64,000 nucleotides of DNA, from the IMG/VR virus record IMGVR_UViG_3300026292_000006, positions 1 through 64,000 of that record, one strand, 5' to 3'. The first letter of the stretch is position 1. Each line of letters starts with the position of its first letter. Both the position numbers and the translations under genes were made by a program. Positions 10,262 through 19,800 of this stretch are shown in pieces. Source of the DNA: a virus. The notes under the pieces were generated by a model that did not search any database, was not told the origin of the DNA, and was given only the letters and a program-made list of their open reading frames with translations.

Positions 10262-11797
10262 TTAGAACTCGATTACGATTTTGATGTCTTCGATTTGGTC
10301 TCCTGCACGAGTAATCGCTCCTCGGTTATCTATGTAGATAACTTCGCCAGAGTTGGGGTCAACTTCTGCCTTAGCATAACCGTTGGTAAATGCCATACCC
10401 AAATCATATTCAGCATTGTTAATAACCCTTGTAGAGGATCCAGAAACAATAGGGAAGTTGATATCAGGGTCAGCAGATGCACCTGAGGTTGAACCCACAA
10501 CTGGGTTACCACCTTCAAACTCAATAAGGTTACCAGTGAATTCAGGGAACACACCGTCAATCCTATTTTGATAATACTTAAGCACCTTAGTGGTACTATT
10601 CCATGAAATAACCCGACCTCTAGCAGTCACTTGCTGACCACCAACAGTACGGGATTGAGTTACAATCTCATCAGTTTGGAAATTACCTGTAAACGTAGGA
10701 GGGAAAATAACTGCCTTCGTTGCAGATAACGTAAGCTCAGAAGTTAACTCCTGAGTGCCATACTTATTTGGGTTAATGACTAGACCAATACGACGATAGT
10801 CGTTATCAGTTGGGAAGTCACCACTACCCTCATCGTATGTAAACTTGGTGTTAATCATGACTCGGAAACCACCTAACTCGGTAGCTGGTTCTGCACCATG
10901 ACCTTGGACGGGAGGAATTACAACTTCGACGCTACCACCTGTTCCTGTGCCAGCTCCGATACCGTTAACCTCGTCAATAATAACTTTACCAAATGTATAA
11001 CCACTACCACCAGAGGTAACAGTAGCAGATACAATTCGACCACCATCAACAACAAGTGAAACTCTACCACCTACACCGTCTCCTTTAATGGGGACGTTTT
11101 CGTAAGTACCATTGTTATAACCTGCACCAGATGATGCAATAATAACTGTATCAATTTCTCCACCAACAGCGTCAGCAACAACAGCAGTGTCACTCAACAC
11201 AGGCATGTATTCATTAGAGAAGAATTTTAAGACCTGACCAACAGGGATCGTATACATATACTTCCAACGGTAACCATCAGCAGTTGTGATAATTGAAGTG
11301 GAGGTACCAGTAGGCTCAACAGTAGAAGGTTTACCATTAGGATCGCTAGGACTTGTCCCGTTGTAGATGCACTTATAAACTTGATAAGACGAGTTGACCA
11401 CGTAGAAGTCAGCGTCGTAGAGTTTAGTCGCACCCGATGATGCAGTTTTAGTCGAGGAGTAATCATGGCGATACATATCATAAACATAACCTAGTCCACC
11501 AGTGGTTTGCTCTGGGGGAATCCAGTCAGTACGACGAATAACTTGAATGGTGTCATTTGCTAACACTCTCTTCAAGGATATCATATCCGAATAGTCATCG
11601 GAAAATTCTTGGAATGAATCTACTGGGTCTGGAGGGGCATTTTCGTTGTCCCAAGGTTGGGGACGACCGATAAAGACGTAAAGACGATCCCGACTAGCAC
11701 CTGCCAATAGGTCAGATTGAGTCGCATCAGGACCTTCAAGAGCCTTCCTAAACCTCTCGGCAGTAAATATTCTAAATTGGTCGGTAAGTAATGCCAT
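10262..11797 (-). CDS. gp8: Baseplate wedge protein gp8, enlarged
   Basis: This is a homologue of T4 gp8, which forms a dimer in each baseplate wedge and binds gp7, gp6 and gp10. The N-terminal part aligns with T4 gp8: YVFIGRPQPWDNENAPPDP corresponds to the T4 segment with TFGRSEPW and APPYPTDS; RRTDWIPP to RRDWGD; DGYRWKYMYTIPVGQVLKFF to DGYVWEYLFEIPPDVSINR. The C-terminus SGEVIYIDNRGAITRAGDQI matches T4 SGEMIYMENRPPIIMAMDQT. At 511 residues it is about 180 longer than T4 gp8 (334); the extra length is in the middle, where GSGY and TSGA modules have been inserted (SGGSGYTFGKVIIDE, VGSTSGASADPD). A late-promoter-like box lies 22 bases before the ATG. The comparison is with T4 gp8 as I remember it, but the conserved order makes it secure. 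Confidence 0.92.
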   Translation of the reverse strand: MALLTDQFRIFTAERFRKALEGPDATQSDLLAGASRDRLYVFIGRPQPWDNENAPPDPVDSFQEFSDDYSDMISLKRVLANDTIQVIRRTDWIPPEQTTGGLGYVYDMYRHDYSSTKTASSGATKLYDADFYVVNSSYQVYKCIYNGTSPSDPNGKPSTVEPTGTSTSIITTADGYRWKYMYTIPVGQVLKFFSNEYMPVLSDTAVVADAVGGEIDTVIIASSGAGYNNGTYENVPIKGDGVGGRVSLVVDGGRIVSATVTSGGSGYTFGKVIIDEVNGIGAGTGTGGSVEVVIPPVQGHGAEPATELGGFRVMINTKFTYDEGSGDFPTDNDYRRIGLVINPNKYGTQELTSELTLSATKAVIFPPTFTGNFQTDEIVTQSRTVGGQQVTARGRVISWNSTTKVLKYYQNRIDGVFPEFTGNLIEFEGGNPVVGSTSGASADPDINFPIVSGSSTRVINNAEYDLGMAFTNGYAKAEVDPNSGEVIYIDNRGAITRAGDQIEDIKIVIEF

Positions 11798-11819
11798 TAC
11801 TATACAATTGCCTTCTTTT

Positions 11820-11827
11820 TATTTATG
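11820..11827 (-). promoter_or_regulatory. Late-promoter-like box CATAAATA before gp8
   Basis: Minus-strand CATAAATA in the 34-base gap between the 616-residue gene and gp8, ending 22 bases before the gp8 ATG. The same spacing recurs before gp25, the 496-residue gene and the 1190-residue gene, which supports a real late promoter. Confidence 0.65.
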
Positions 11828-11831
11828 GTAG

Positions 11832-13682
11832 TTAATCATCCTCATTTCTGAGGTACGTATTATATTCGATATAATCGATAGTTGCCTGAGCACCAGTCGA
11901 ATTTCCTCTTAATACTTCTCCCTTCTGGAACTTATAATTAGCACCGTTGGAAGTCAGTGATTCCATTGTTAAAACGATTTCAGTGCTACTACCACCCTGA
12001 GCTAATGTTAACCCAGTGGCAGTTACACCTGTTGTCAGACCTTGGAGTTGCTCTGTAGCATTAAATGCAGCAGAGGAAGTTTGATAGGTTGCTTGAATAG
12101 TTGCAGTAGATGTGTGGGTATCTCCGTCACCCAACGCACCAGCACCTTGTATGGTTGCAACTAAAGAATTCTGACTACCGTCATAGATTTGATCACCAAT
12201 TTGGAATAGAGTAGTATTCGTGCCACCAAGGGTCTCTTCAATACCATATAGGGATGATGCTATCCCTCCATCCAAACTAATTTGGTTTTCAAACTCTGTG
12301 CCAGTATTTATCAGGTCTGCTATACCATCTCCAACACCGTCTAATTCATCGTCATCTTCAAACTTTCTATTAAGAATCTGACTAAGTGGTACTGTAAAAG
12401 CAACAATATTGTCACCTTCAGATTCTACTAATGTATGAGGAGCAACACCAGTATCACTAGCACCAGCAGTACCTGCTACGAATGCAATGATTTTTGCTTT
12501 CTCATTTGACCTACCACCATCGATGAATGCTAATTCATCAACTTGGAATGTAAGATAAAGTGCTCTCTCACTTGGATCCCAGTCGTATACAATAGCGACT
12601 CGGTTTGATTCACTCTCTATAACTCTTCTAACTTTGTCAGTTACTTGGAAATCATATTGAGTTAAACCTGTATTTGGGTCATCCTGTAAGTTGTCTAGGA
12701 TGACTTTTTGGTCAAATCTAAAATTGATACCTCTGTCACAACCAGTAAAGGAGGTTGCAGTTTTACCAGTGTATCTAATAACTTCTCTACCTATCAGTAC
12801 CTTACCTGAACCTGGATAAGGATTGGTAGTTTCAACATGTATAGTTGATTGTCCTGATGTAGCATCCTCTAATAGACCTGTTAAACTATAATAGACAGAG
12901 TTAAGAGATTGTCTATTTCTAGCAGCTCTAATAAGGTTAGTATCTCTAGTAAAGATAACCTCTGGGTTAGCAGTATATCCACCACCACCTGATAAGAGGT
13001 CAATATTTGTAATAACACCTAGGTTAATAAATGCTTCGGCCGTTGCACCACTACCACCGCCTTTAATTATCTGAATAAGGGGAGGTGTCTCGAAGAATTC
13101 ACCTTCATTAGTTAGAGTAATAGAGGTAACTTTACCAAATCTATTAACACTAGCAACACCAGTAGCACCGTCTCCACCACCACCTGAGATGATGATATTT
13201 ACGTCTTCCTCAGTGTAATTTCTACCTTCTTCCTCAATGGCAATACCAGTTACCAGTCCAGTAACTGCCACAAGCTCACTACCAGACCCACCACCACCTT
13301 CAATACGAGCATCAGCATCAAAATACTGGTCGCCAGGAGTAGTAATCTGGACAAAATCTAATGCACCAGTCCCGTCATCTTTAAGATATACGTTGCCAGC
13401 AGCAGTTTTAGAGGAACCATCATCATCAATAACAAGACGTAACGGGTCATACCCTTCTCCTGGATCTAATACTTCTACAGCAACAATCTCTCCATTATTT
13501 GCAATGACTGCTCTTAGAACAGCATCACGAATTGGAGTACCACAGTTCTCCACACGAAGTCTAGGTGGGTCATTCTTATCATAACCTTCACCACCTGAAT
13601 TGACATATACATCTCTAACCCCAAAGATACTATTGAATATCGGGGTTATAGTTGCACCGCTACCTGGAACTGTTCTTGGCAT
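11832..13682 (-). CDS. GxGY-repeat virion structural protein, 616 aa
   Basis: A 616-residue beta-rich protein. Residues about 25-250 contain at least five tandem units of the type found in the giant protein: a Gly-x-Gly-Tyr turn (GGEGYDKNDPPRL, DPGEGYDPLRLVI, EEGRNYTEEDVNII, GGGGYTANPEVIF), each followed by a Gly-rich GGGGSGA or GGGGDGATG hairpin. Residues about 275-320 (GKVLIGREVIRYTGKTATSF) resemble the structural-protein motif with IGxExIxY also seen in the 2442- and 9580-residue proteins. The C-terminus (KGEVLRGNSTGAQATIDYIE) is a further copy of the TSGA module. The ATG is 1 base after the stop of the 496-residue gene; no separate promoter is visible, so the two are cotranscribed. Probably a baseplate or fibre-attachment component; no T4 counterpart recognised. 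Confidence 0.8.
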   Translation of the reverse strand: MPRTVPGSGATITPIFNSIFGVRDVYVNSGGEGYDKNDPPRLRVENCGTPIRDAVLRAVIANNGEIVAVEVLDPGEGYDPLRLVIDDDGSSKTAAGNVYLKDDGTGALDFVQITTPGDQYFDADARIEGGGGSGSELVAVTGLVTGIAIEEEGRNYTEEDVNIIISGGGGDGATGVASVNRFGKVTSITLTNEGEFFETPPLIQIIKGGGSGATAEAFINLGVITNIDLLSGGGGYTANPEVIFTRDTNLIRAARNRQSLNSVYYSLTGLLEDATSGQSTIHVETTNPYPGSGKVLIGREVIRYTGKTATSFTGCDRGINFRFDQKVILDNLQDDPNTGLTQYDFQVTDKVRRVIESESNRVAIVYDWDPSERALYLTFQVDELAFIDGGRSNEKAKIIAFVAGTAGASDTGVAPHTLVESEGDNIVAFTVPLSQILNRKFEDDDELDGVGDGIADLINTGTEFENQISLDGGIASSLYGIEETLGGTNTTLFQIGDQIYDGSQNSLVATIQGAGALGDGDTHTSTATIQATYQTSSAAFNATEQLQGLTTGVTATGLTLAQGGSSTEIVLTMESLTSNGANYKFQKGEVLRGNSTGAQATIDYIEYNTYLRNEDD

Positions 13683-13683
13683 A

Positions 13684-15174
13684 TTACACCACCACTAAGT
13701 TGCCTACCATGCCAGCATGGATTGTACATTGATAAACGTAAGTAGTACCAGCAGCCAGTGTTTGTGGGACTGTCCAGTACTGCACACCTGTTTGTGATCC
13801 AGTAATACCATCAGTAACAGCAGTACCACCATTGCTTTGTCTTATAGCAAATGGGTGACCTGCACCTGTCTGGTTATAGAATCTGTATGTGAAACCTCTA
13901 TACACATATATTGTTGGGTTACCTGTTGATGAATTAACTCCACCACCAGTAAATGTATATCCACCACCTGAACTACCAGAGATTGAGAATCCAATAGTAG
14001 GACCTTGAGTTACAACCCAGTTACCATTTTGCTCATCATATATGAGGTTATCATTCTCACTAGCAGAAGCTGGTAGAGGATTAACAACACTGAGAGTTAC
14101 AGTGTTTGATGTAACAGCAGTTGATATATGATTTGTTGCACCTACAACGTTAAGAGTTGAGGTTGCTAGAGCAGCAGTTGTTGTGCCAGTATCGCCAGCA
14201 ACTGTCCTGTATGCTTCTTGTACTACATTGGGGGAGTCATTAGTAATCGTAAGGTCACTTCCTGAAATAGCAGTACTAATACCAGACCCACCAAGAACAT
14301 TAATAGTAGTAGTTGCACTATCTGCGGTTTTGTTTCCTGAGTCACTTCCTATTACTCCGTAGGCATTTTGGTTTGTATCACCAAGTGCCCCTGTCATAGT
14401 TATGGTGAGGGTGTCTCCGACGATTGCAGTCGAGATATTAGTGCCTCCCGAAACTGTAAGGATATCAGTAGCAGCACTAGCAGTAGTACTGCCAGTGTCA
14501 GCAATGAATCCTTCAAAGAGGTTTTGAGTCGTGCCACCGCCTCCACCAGATGCAGTTTCATCATTTGCAGCATACCAATGTGAATTACTTGAAGACCATT
14601 TCAATACTTGTCCGTCGGAAGGTCCTCCACCGACAGTCATATCTACATCACTTAGGTGACCTATACTACTATTCTCACTAATTAAAGGTACCCAAGCACC
14701 ACCGTGTGCAAAGTATCCCTTTCCTTCAGTATGAGCATGGGCAAACATACCATGATGATTAGCTGCATCTGGTAAAGAAGCAACATCATCGAAATGATTA
14801 GACCACTTTAACTTACCGTCAGCACCATCGATGTATGTTAGAGCAGATCCTGTGCTACCAGCCCAGAATTTAATATGACCGCTACCATTTGGTTGAATAG
14901 TTATATCACCATTTGATGTTGATACAATATTATGTCCATTGACACTTAAATTTTCAGTAAGTGCATTAAGACCCCCTTCAGCAAATGCTGTGCCATTCCA
15001 TTTTAGGAATTGACCAGTCGAGGGAGAGCCGACATTGATTTGTAAGTTGGTGTCGTTGCCGAGAGCAGTGTATAGCTCGTCAATGATGCTATTAAGCTTA
15101 ATAGCACCATCTCTGAGACTGTCACCAGTCCCATCGTTTGCCGACGACCCAATATTTAGATTCTGCTTAGGCAT
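13684..15174 (-). CDS. Fibre-like virion protein with C-terminal cupredoxin-like domain, 496 aa
   Basis: The N-terminus (NIGSSANDGTGDSLRDGAIK, then LNSIIDELYTALG) is a cyanophage fibre or baseplate-appendage motif. Residues about 55-390 are Thr/Ser/Gly-rich with three related units (TQNLFEGFIADTGSTTASAA, NQNAYGVIGSDSGNKTADSA, VQEAYRTVAGDTGTTTAALA), each ending in a predicted beta hairpin with ISTA. The last 95 residues resemble a cupredoxin: His440 in GHPFAI, and C483-T-I-H486-A-G-M489-V-G-N-L-V-V-V at the very end. His, Cys, His and Met are the four type I copper ligands of plastocyanin and amicyanin, and the C-x2-H-x2-M spacing is that of amicyanin. Copper binding is inferred; similar ends may serve only as a fibre-tip fold. 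A late-promoter-like box stands 22 bases before the ATG. Confidence 0.8.
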   Translation of the reverse strand: MPKQNLNIGSSANDGTGDSLRDGAIKLNSIIDELYTALGNDTNLQINVGSPSTGQFLKWNGTAFAEGGLNALTENLSVNGHNIVSTSNGDITIQPNGSGHIKFWAGSTGSALTYIDGADGKLKWSNHFDDVASLPDAANHHGMFAHAHTEGKGYFAHGGAWVPLISENSSIGHLSDVDMTVGGGPSDGQVLKWSSSNSHWYAANDETASGGGGGTTQNLFEGFIADTGSTTASAATDILTVSGGTNISTAIVGDTLTITMTGALGDTNQNAYGVIGSDSGNKTADSATTTINVLGGSGISTAISGSDLTITNDSPNVVQEAYRTVAGDTGTTTAALATSTLNVVGATNHISTAVTSNTVTLSVVNPLPASASENDNLIYDEQNGNWVVTQGPTIGFSISGSSGGGYTFTGGGVNSSTGNPTIYVYRGFTYRFYNQTGAGHPFAIRQSNGGTAVTDGITGSQTGVQYWTVPQTLAAGTTYVYQCTIHAGMVGNLVVV

Positions 15175-15196
15175 GATAGGTAGTTTTCTACAGTTT

Positions 15197-15203
15197 TATT
15201 TAG
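15197..15203 (-). promoter_or_regulatory. Late-promoter-like box CTAAATA
   Basis: Minus-strand CTAAATA overlapping the stop codon of the 532-residue gene and ending 22 bases before the ATG of the 496-residue gene. Confidence 0.55.
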
Positions 15204-16798
15204 GTGCCATCAAAGGTTTGCTGCGTGGAATCCATAGTAGACTGAGTGCTATCAAATCTGTTAGCAAGTGATCCACCATCTCCACTACCAGTAACAGTTA
15301 GAATGGCATTTTGTGAGTCCAAAGGTGAGTTTTGTGCTGCGGTACCTCCAACAGGACCTGTTATACGACAACGATACCTGTATCCAGTCATGTATGCTAG
15401 GGCAGTGACCGCATAAGTGTTAGTCGTTGCACCTGTAACAGCAGCAAATGCATATCCTCCATCAGTAGACCTATACCATTGATAAGTCATAGGACCATTC
15501 TCAGGTAATATCTGAGAATTGATGGTAAATGTAGCAGTTTGATTGGCATTTACTGTTACATTCTGAGGTTGTAGAGTAATTTGAAGGGTAGAAGGAGCAG
15601 CTCCACCACCATCTCCACCATCTCCACTATCTTGCACAGGATTTGACCCGTTATTTGTGGGTGTATTGATGGTTTCTCTAGTCTCAAGTCCCATAATGAA
15701 TGGAAATTTGACCACACTAACGTCAGTTTGGTCTACAGTAAGGAAATATGCGTAAGTTCCGTTAGGATATTCGGGTGTTACACAAAATCTACCATTATGT
15801 CTGTCTAAATCTCCAGTTCCTTCGACATATTCCCAGTCCTGCATGAGTGATCCAGCAGGTGGATTGTCAGAATCATTACCATAATCGGGTCTTCCAGGTG
15901 CTTCAGTTGATTTTACTGAATAACCAGTCCTCATAACTCTTGTGCCACTCAAACTATCCCAAGAATGGTCATATGCATAGGGTCCATAGATGGGAAATCC
16001 ATCAAATGCTATCCCTACTATCTTAGAATGACCGTCTGGGTGACGAATATTGTTACCATTAAACTGAGTTGACCCATAATAATCGTTATATGCTGCCATA
16101 CTAGAGTTAGATTTCCAGCATGATAAGAAATCTGAGTCATGATAATGATACATTCCTTGCTCTTGTGTCTTACCACCGCAAGTATCTTCACCAAAATTGA
16201 TAAAACTCTGAGCAGATATACCAGCAGATACCCAATTGAATCCAGCTGGAGGGTTACCGTTAGGACCAGCAGATGGATTGAATATAGGTACACCATTACC
16301 AGATATACCAATAGCACCTAATGGTGTAGCATCACGACCATTTCTCTGATCATGATATGTGTATGTACCATTAGCACCAGTGTTGGTGTCTGCCATTATA
16401 ATATCAATTCTACTATCAGTTGCTAACCAAAATTCTCCGTCAATAGAAGTAAATGTAGTCCCTCTAAAAATATACTTTCTTTTTATATCTCCAAAATTAA
16501 AACAAACTTCATCACCAGGTTGGATGTTAGGTTGCACACCAGTGAAATTGTTAAGATCTGTGACACTGATATTAATGCTTCTAATAAACCCATCTTGAGT
16601 CCAAGTGTTGTCATCGAAGACCCTAGAGGTACCAAATGTACCACCACGATATAAGAAGCTATGATCCCAATCATGTGTAACAATGGTATTTGCATTATTA
16701 TCATTAGGGAACGTACCGCTATTCACGGGAGACGGAAGACAATCCGAGCTCACCGAGAGTTGTTGGGTACCTTGATTAATTGTTGCGGTAGCAGCCAT
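15200..16798 (-). CDS. YHYH-domain and Ig-like virion protein, 532 aa
   Basis: Residues about 200-375 form a YHYH domain: GMYHYH near residue 217, FDGFPIYGPYAYDHSWDSLS, then GRFCVTPEYPNGTYAYFLTV and FPFIMGL. A second copy with the same closing motifs is inside the giant protein. Residues about 395-505 are an Ig-like domain (ITLQPQNVTVNANQTATFTI, MTYQWYRSTDGG, YRYRCRITGPVGG), close to the Ig-like domain that ends the giant. The last 20 residues are Ser/Thr/Gln-rich (FDSTQSTMDSTQQTFDGT). Both domains are known from cyanophage structural proteins and Ig-like domains commonly decorate virion surfaces. The ATG is 8 bases after the giant's stop. Probably a surface-exposed tail component; biochemical activity of the YHYH domain is unknown to me. 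Confidence 0.82.
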   Translation of the reverse strand: MAATATINQGTQQLSVSSDCLPSPVNSGTFPNDNNANTIVTHDWDHSFLYRGGTFGTSRVFDDNTWTQDGFIRSINISVTDLNNFTGVQPNIQPGDEVCFNFGDIKRKYIFRGTTFTSIDGEFWLATDSRIDIIMADTNTGANGTYTYHDQRNGRDATPLGAIGISGNGVPIFNPSAGPNGNPPAGFNWVSAGISAQSFINFGEDTCGGKTQEQGMYHYHDSDFLSCWKSNSSMAAYNDYYGSTQFNGNNIRHPDGHSKIVGIAFDGFPIYGPYAYDHSWDSLSGTRVMRTGYSVKSTEAPGRPDYGNDSDNPPAGSLMQDWEYVEGTGDLDRHNGRFCVTPEYPNGTYAYFLTVDQTDVSVVKFPFIMGLETRETINTPTNNGSNPVQDSGDGGDGGGAAPSTLQITLQPQNVTVNANQTATFTINSQILPENGPMTYQWYRSTDGGYAFAAVTGATTNTYAVTALAYMTGYRYRCRITGPVGGTAAQNSPLDSQNAILTVTGSGDGGSLANRFDSTQSTMDSTQQTFDGT

Positions 16799-16803
16799 AG
16801 TCT

Positions 16804-16810
16804 TATTTAG
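16804..16810 (-). promoter_or_regulatory. Possible late-promoter-like box CTAAATA
   Basis: Minus-strand CTAAATA overlapping the stop of the giant gene. It ends only 5 bases before the ATG of the 532-residue gene, so a transcript from it would be nearly leaderless. It may be coincidental. Confidence 0.3.
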
Positions 16811-19800
16811 ATGTCATCAAAGATTTGTGTTGGACTGAAGTTGGAGATTACAGTTGCACCAGTCTGGACTGTTAGGACAGCAGATAGTGAGTAAACTGGG
16901 GTTGCACCAGATGCTGTGATAGCGACTCTGTATTCATCACCATCATCATTTTGTGCGGTATTACCTGTGTTATAAGTTGCTTGGTTAGCACCAATAATGT
17001 TGCTCCATGTTTGTGTGCCATACTCTTTCTTCTGCCACTGATAATTCATTGTCTCATCGTTAGTTACAGTAGAAACAACTGTGAATCCAGCAGTCTGACC
17101 TTGGTTAACAGTTACGTTAACTGGGTCTGTAGCGATTGCGATTGTGCCAGGAGTAACTCCACCACCCTCTTGTCCTTCTGGACCTTCGCCAGCGAGAACG
17201 TCAAATCCACCGTTGATAGGACTACCAATAGGAGGTGTCCAATCGTCTGGGACTTCGTTATCAATTGCAACAACAGGAGACTGGTAACCAGTACCAGCAG
17301 TCTTAACATCAACACGAGATACACCCATAAGTGCCTTCAAGCGAGCATCAAATCCAGAGGAGGAGATAACGTCAACGTTAGGACGTGAGGTGTAACCATC
17401 ACCAGGATTGGTTAGTACTGCGTTAGTAAGTTGACCAGATGTTATGTTAGCAAGAGCAGCAGCATTTCTACCCTTAACAGATCCAGTGTATTCAAATGTG
17501 ATTAAGGAGTTAGAAGACTCAATTAGAGCAACTTCTCTGGAGAATTCTTCACCCTCTATATCGAGGTTATCACCAGCTTCGATTGGTGGGACAACAGTTG
17601 CTGCGATAACGTCTGCGTCACTACCAATGTATGAGAAACCAACGAATGTTGCACCGAATCTTGGGACTTCAGCGAAGATGATACGTGAACCAACAATCTC
17701 GTATGCGATACCTGGTTCCTGAATAATACCGTTGAGTGAAACGATAATATTATTCTCAGGACGGATGACGTTAGAGGAAACACCCTCAGTCAATGTCAAG
17801 GAGTAGAATAGACCTTGACGCTTGAGGTTGAAGGAAGATCTCAATGAGTCAAACTCGAAGGAGATGTCATCTAACTGACGTAGTTTACCAACATAGTAAC
17901 CGATGTATTGTGAACCAATTACAGGTGGCTCAGTAAACTGAATCTTATCAGAGAATGCAACGTATGCATTAGTTGCACCTGGAGGTTGTAGAATACCATT
18001 AACAAATGCGAGTAAGTGACCAGCAGGGTCTGGGAAGTATGCTTCACCATTAGCAACAGTAAGGTCAAATGTAGTTTGGACTCCATCGAATCCTCTGAAG
18101 TACCTATTAACACGACCTTCAAGTGTGCGAGCAGATGAAACGGCACCACCCCATCCATCATCAGAGATGATACTCATATTATCTACGAATTCACCAACTG
18201 CATCTTCTACCCAAATAGTAGCAGTAATACCTTGTTGCTCGATAGCAACAACCTTAGCGTAAGATGAGAAATCAGTAGTTGTGTAACTAGAAACACCAGC
18301 ATAGATTGATGGGAAGTTAGACCCAACAACCAACTTACCAATGTTATTATTGGGGTCAGTTATCTCAGAGATAGGAGCACCAATTCCAACTGGAACTAGA
18401 TTACCAATCCAAAGTTTGTGAATACCATTATCAGGGTCATTAGTATACTTGGTTACAGTTGCATGGAATCCTGGATTCTTCTCTGTTGTACCTTGTAGGA
18501 GGATAACCTCATCACCAACGTTGAATGTGTCATTAACACCAGTATCAATAATAGCAGTGCCAAGGTTTAATTCGTAAACTGCACGACCGTGGACAAACTG
18601 GTTAAGTTGAATCTGTGTTCCACTGATACCCTTAACATCTAAGATGTAAGAAGTAACACTACCGTAAATAACGTCTCCAGGAACCCATGGATCCTTAATT
18701 GTTTCAACGTCAATTGTGATACGACCACCAGTGTTACCAGTTAGACTACCAGACTTATTAGCAAATTCAGAGATATAACCCTCAACAGAAGAATCTCTAT
18801 CGAAGAACCAGTCACCCTGATTAAAGCTTCCCATCTTAAGATTTGTGAAGAAGCGATCTGATGAACTGTCAACAGTAGCAGTAGTGCCACTTGTAGTACC
18901 TTCAAGGACATCATTCTGGTTAATTGCTCCTGAGATTGTATGAATCTTCAAGAAGGATGTGCCTGTCTCACTAACTGCACCTGCTTGTAATACAAATCCT
19001 TTATTGGTTACTGCACCCTGAACCACAACCTCTTCACCGTTAGTGAATGTCTGATAAACAGAGTTATTTTGTGACTGATTAGAAGTTACAAAGTGAGTAA
19101 AGATTTGTCTGATGTTTGCTGCATTCATTGTGATAGCAGATATCTCAGCAGAAGCATCAGATGTGCCTCCGAAGATAACATCAGCAGGGTTGAATCCACC
19201 TTGAATTGGAGTTACAGATGGGTCTGATGGATATGTAGGAGCAGTTCTATTAATACCACTACGTCTTTCAACAGCAAATATTTGAGCACCTGAGTTAGAA
19301 GTATCTAACTGGAAGGTTCTGAAACGTCCATCATGAATTGGTGATACACCAATCTCAAACCACTCAGCAGTAGCAGTCAAGCAATAGAAGTATGGTTGAG
19401 TTGCTAATCCTTGTAAGGATGTCTGAGATGCAGGGATGTAACTTAGTATGTCACCACGTCTAAAGTTGTTAGCACGATTGATACGGACTCTATATTCTGC
19501 TCTTTCAAATCCAACTTCAACTTCTGGAGTTAGTAGGACAAGTGCAGGGTCTGTATTCCAATCCTTACCTACTTCATACTTGTTGCTTAGGTTAACAACG
19601 TCAGTAGATGAGATGAATTGGATTCTTGCTTCAGTAGCAAATGTAGATCTTTCAAGAGCAAATTCAATTGGGTTGAGTGAAGAGTCAACCATAAATTCAA
19701 CAGCTTCCTGATTCCACTCGAATCTATCGGTTGGAATGTATACATCATAGTTTGCCCATACAGCATCAGATGTATGGAGATACATTACAGACTTGATATA

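Noticed and set aside
12290-12350. EF-hand-like DGVGDGIADL in the 616-residue protein
   Set aside because: Position 3 of the loop is Val and position 12 does not fit, so it is not a canonical calcium loop.
16951-17388. Plus-strand frame of 145 codons opposite the giant's C-terminus
   Set aside because: It is the mirror of a real coding frame, has Cys/Ser/Thr-rich shadow composition, no ribosome binding site and no promoter.
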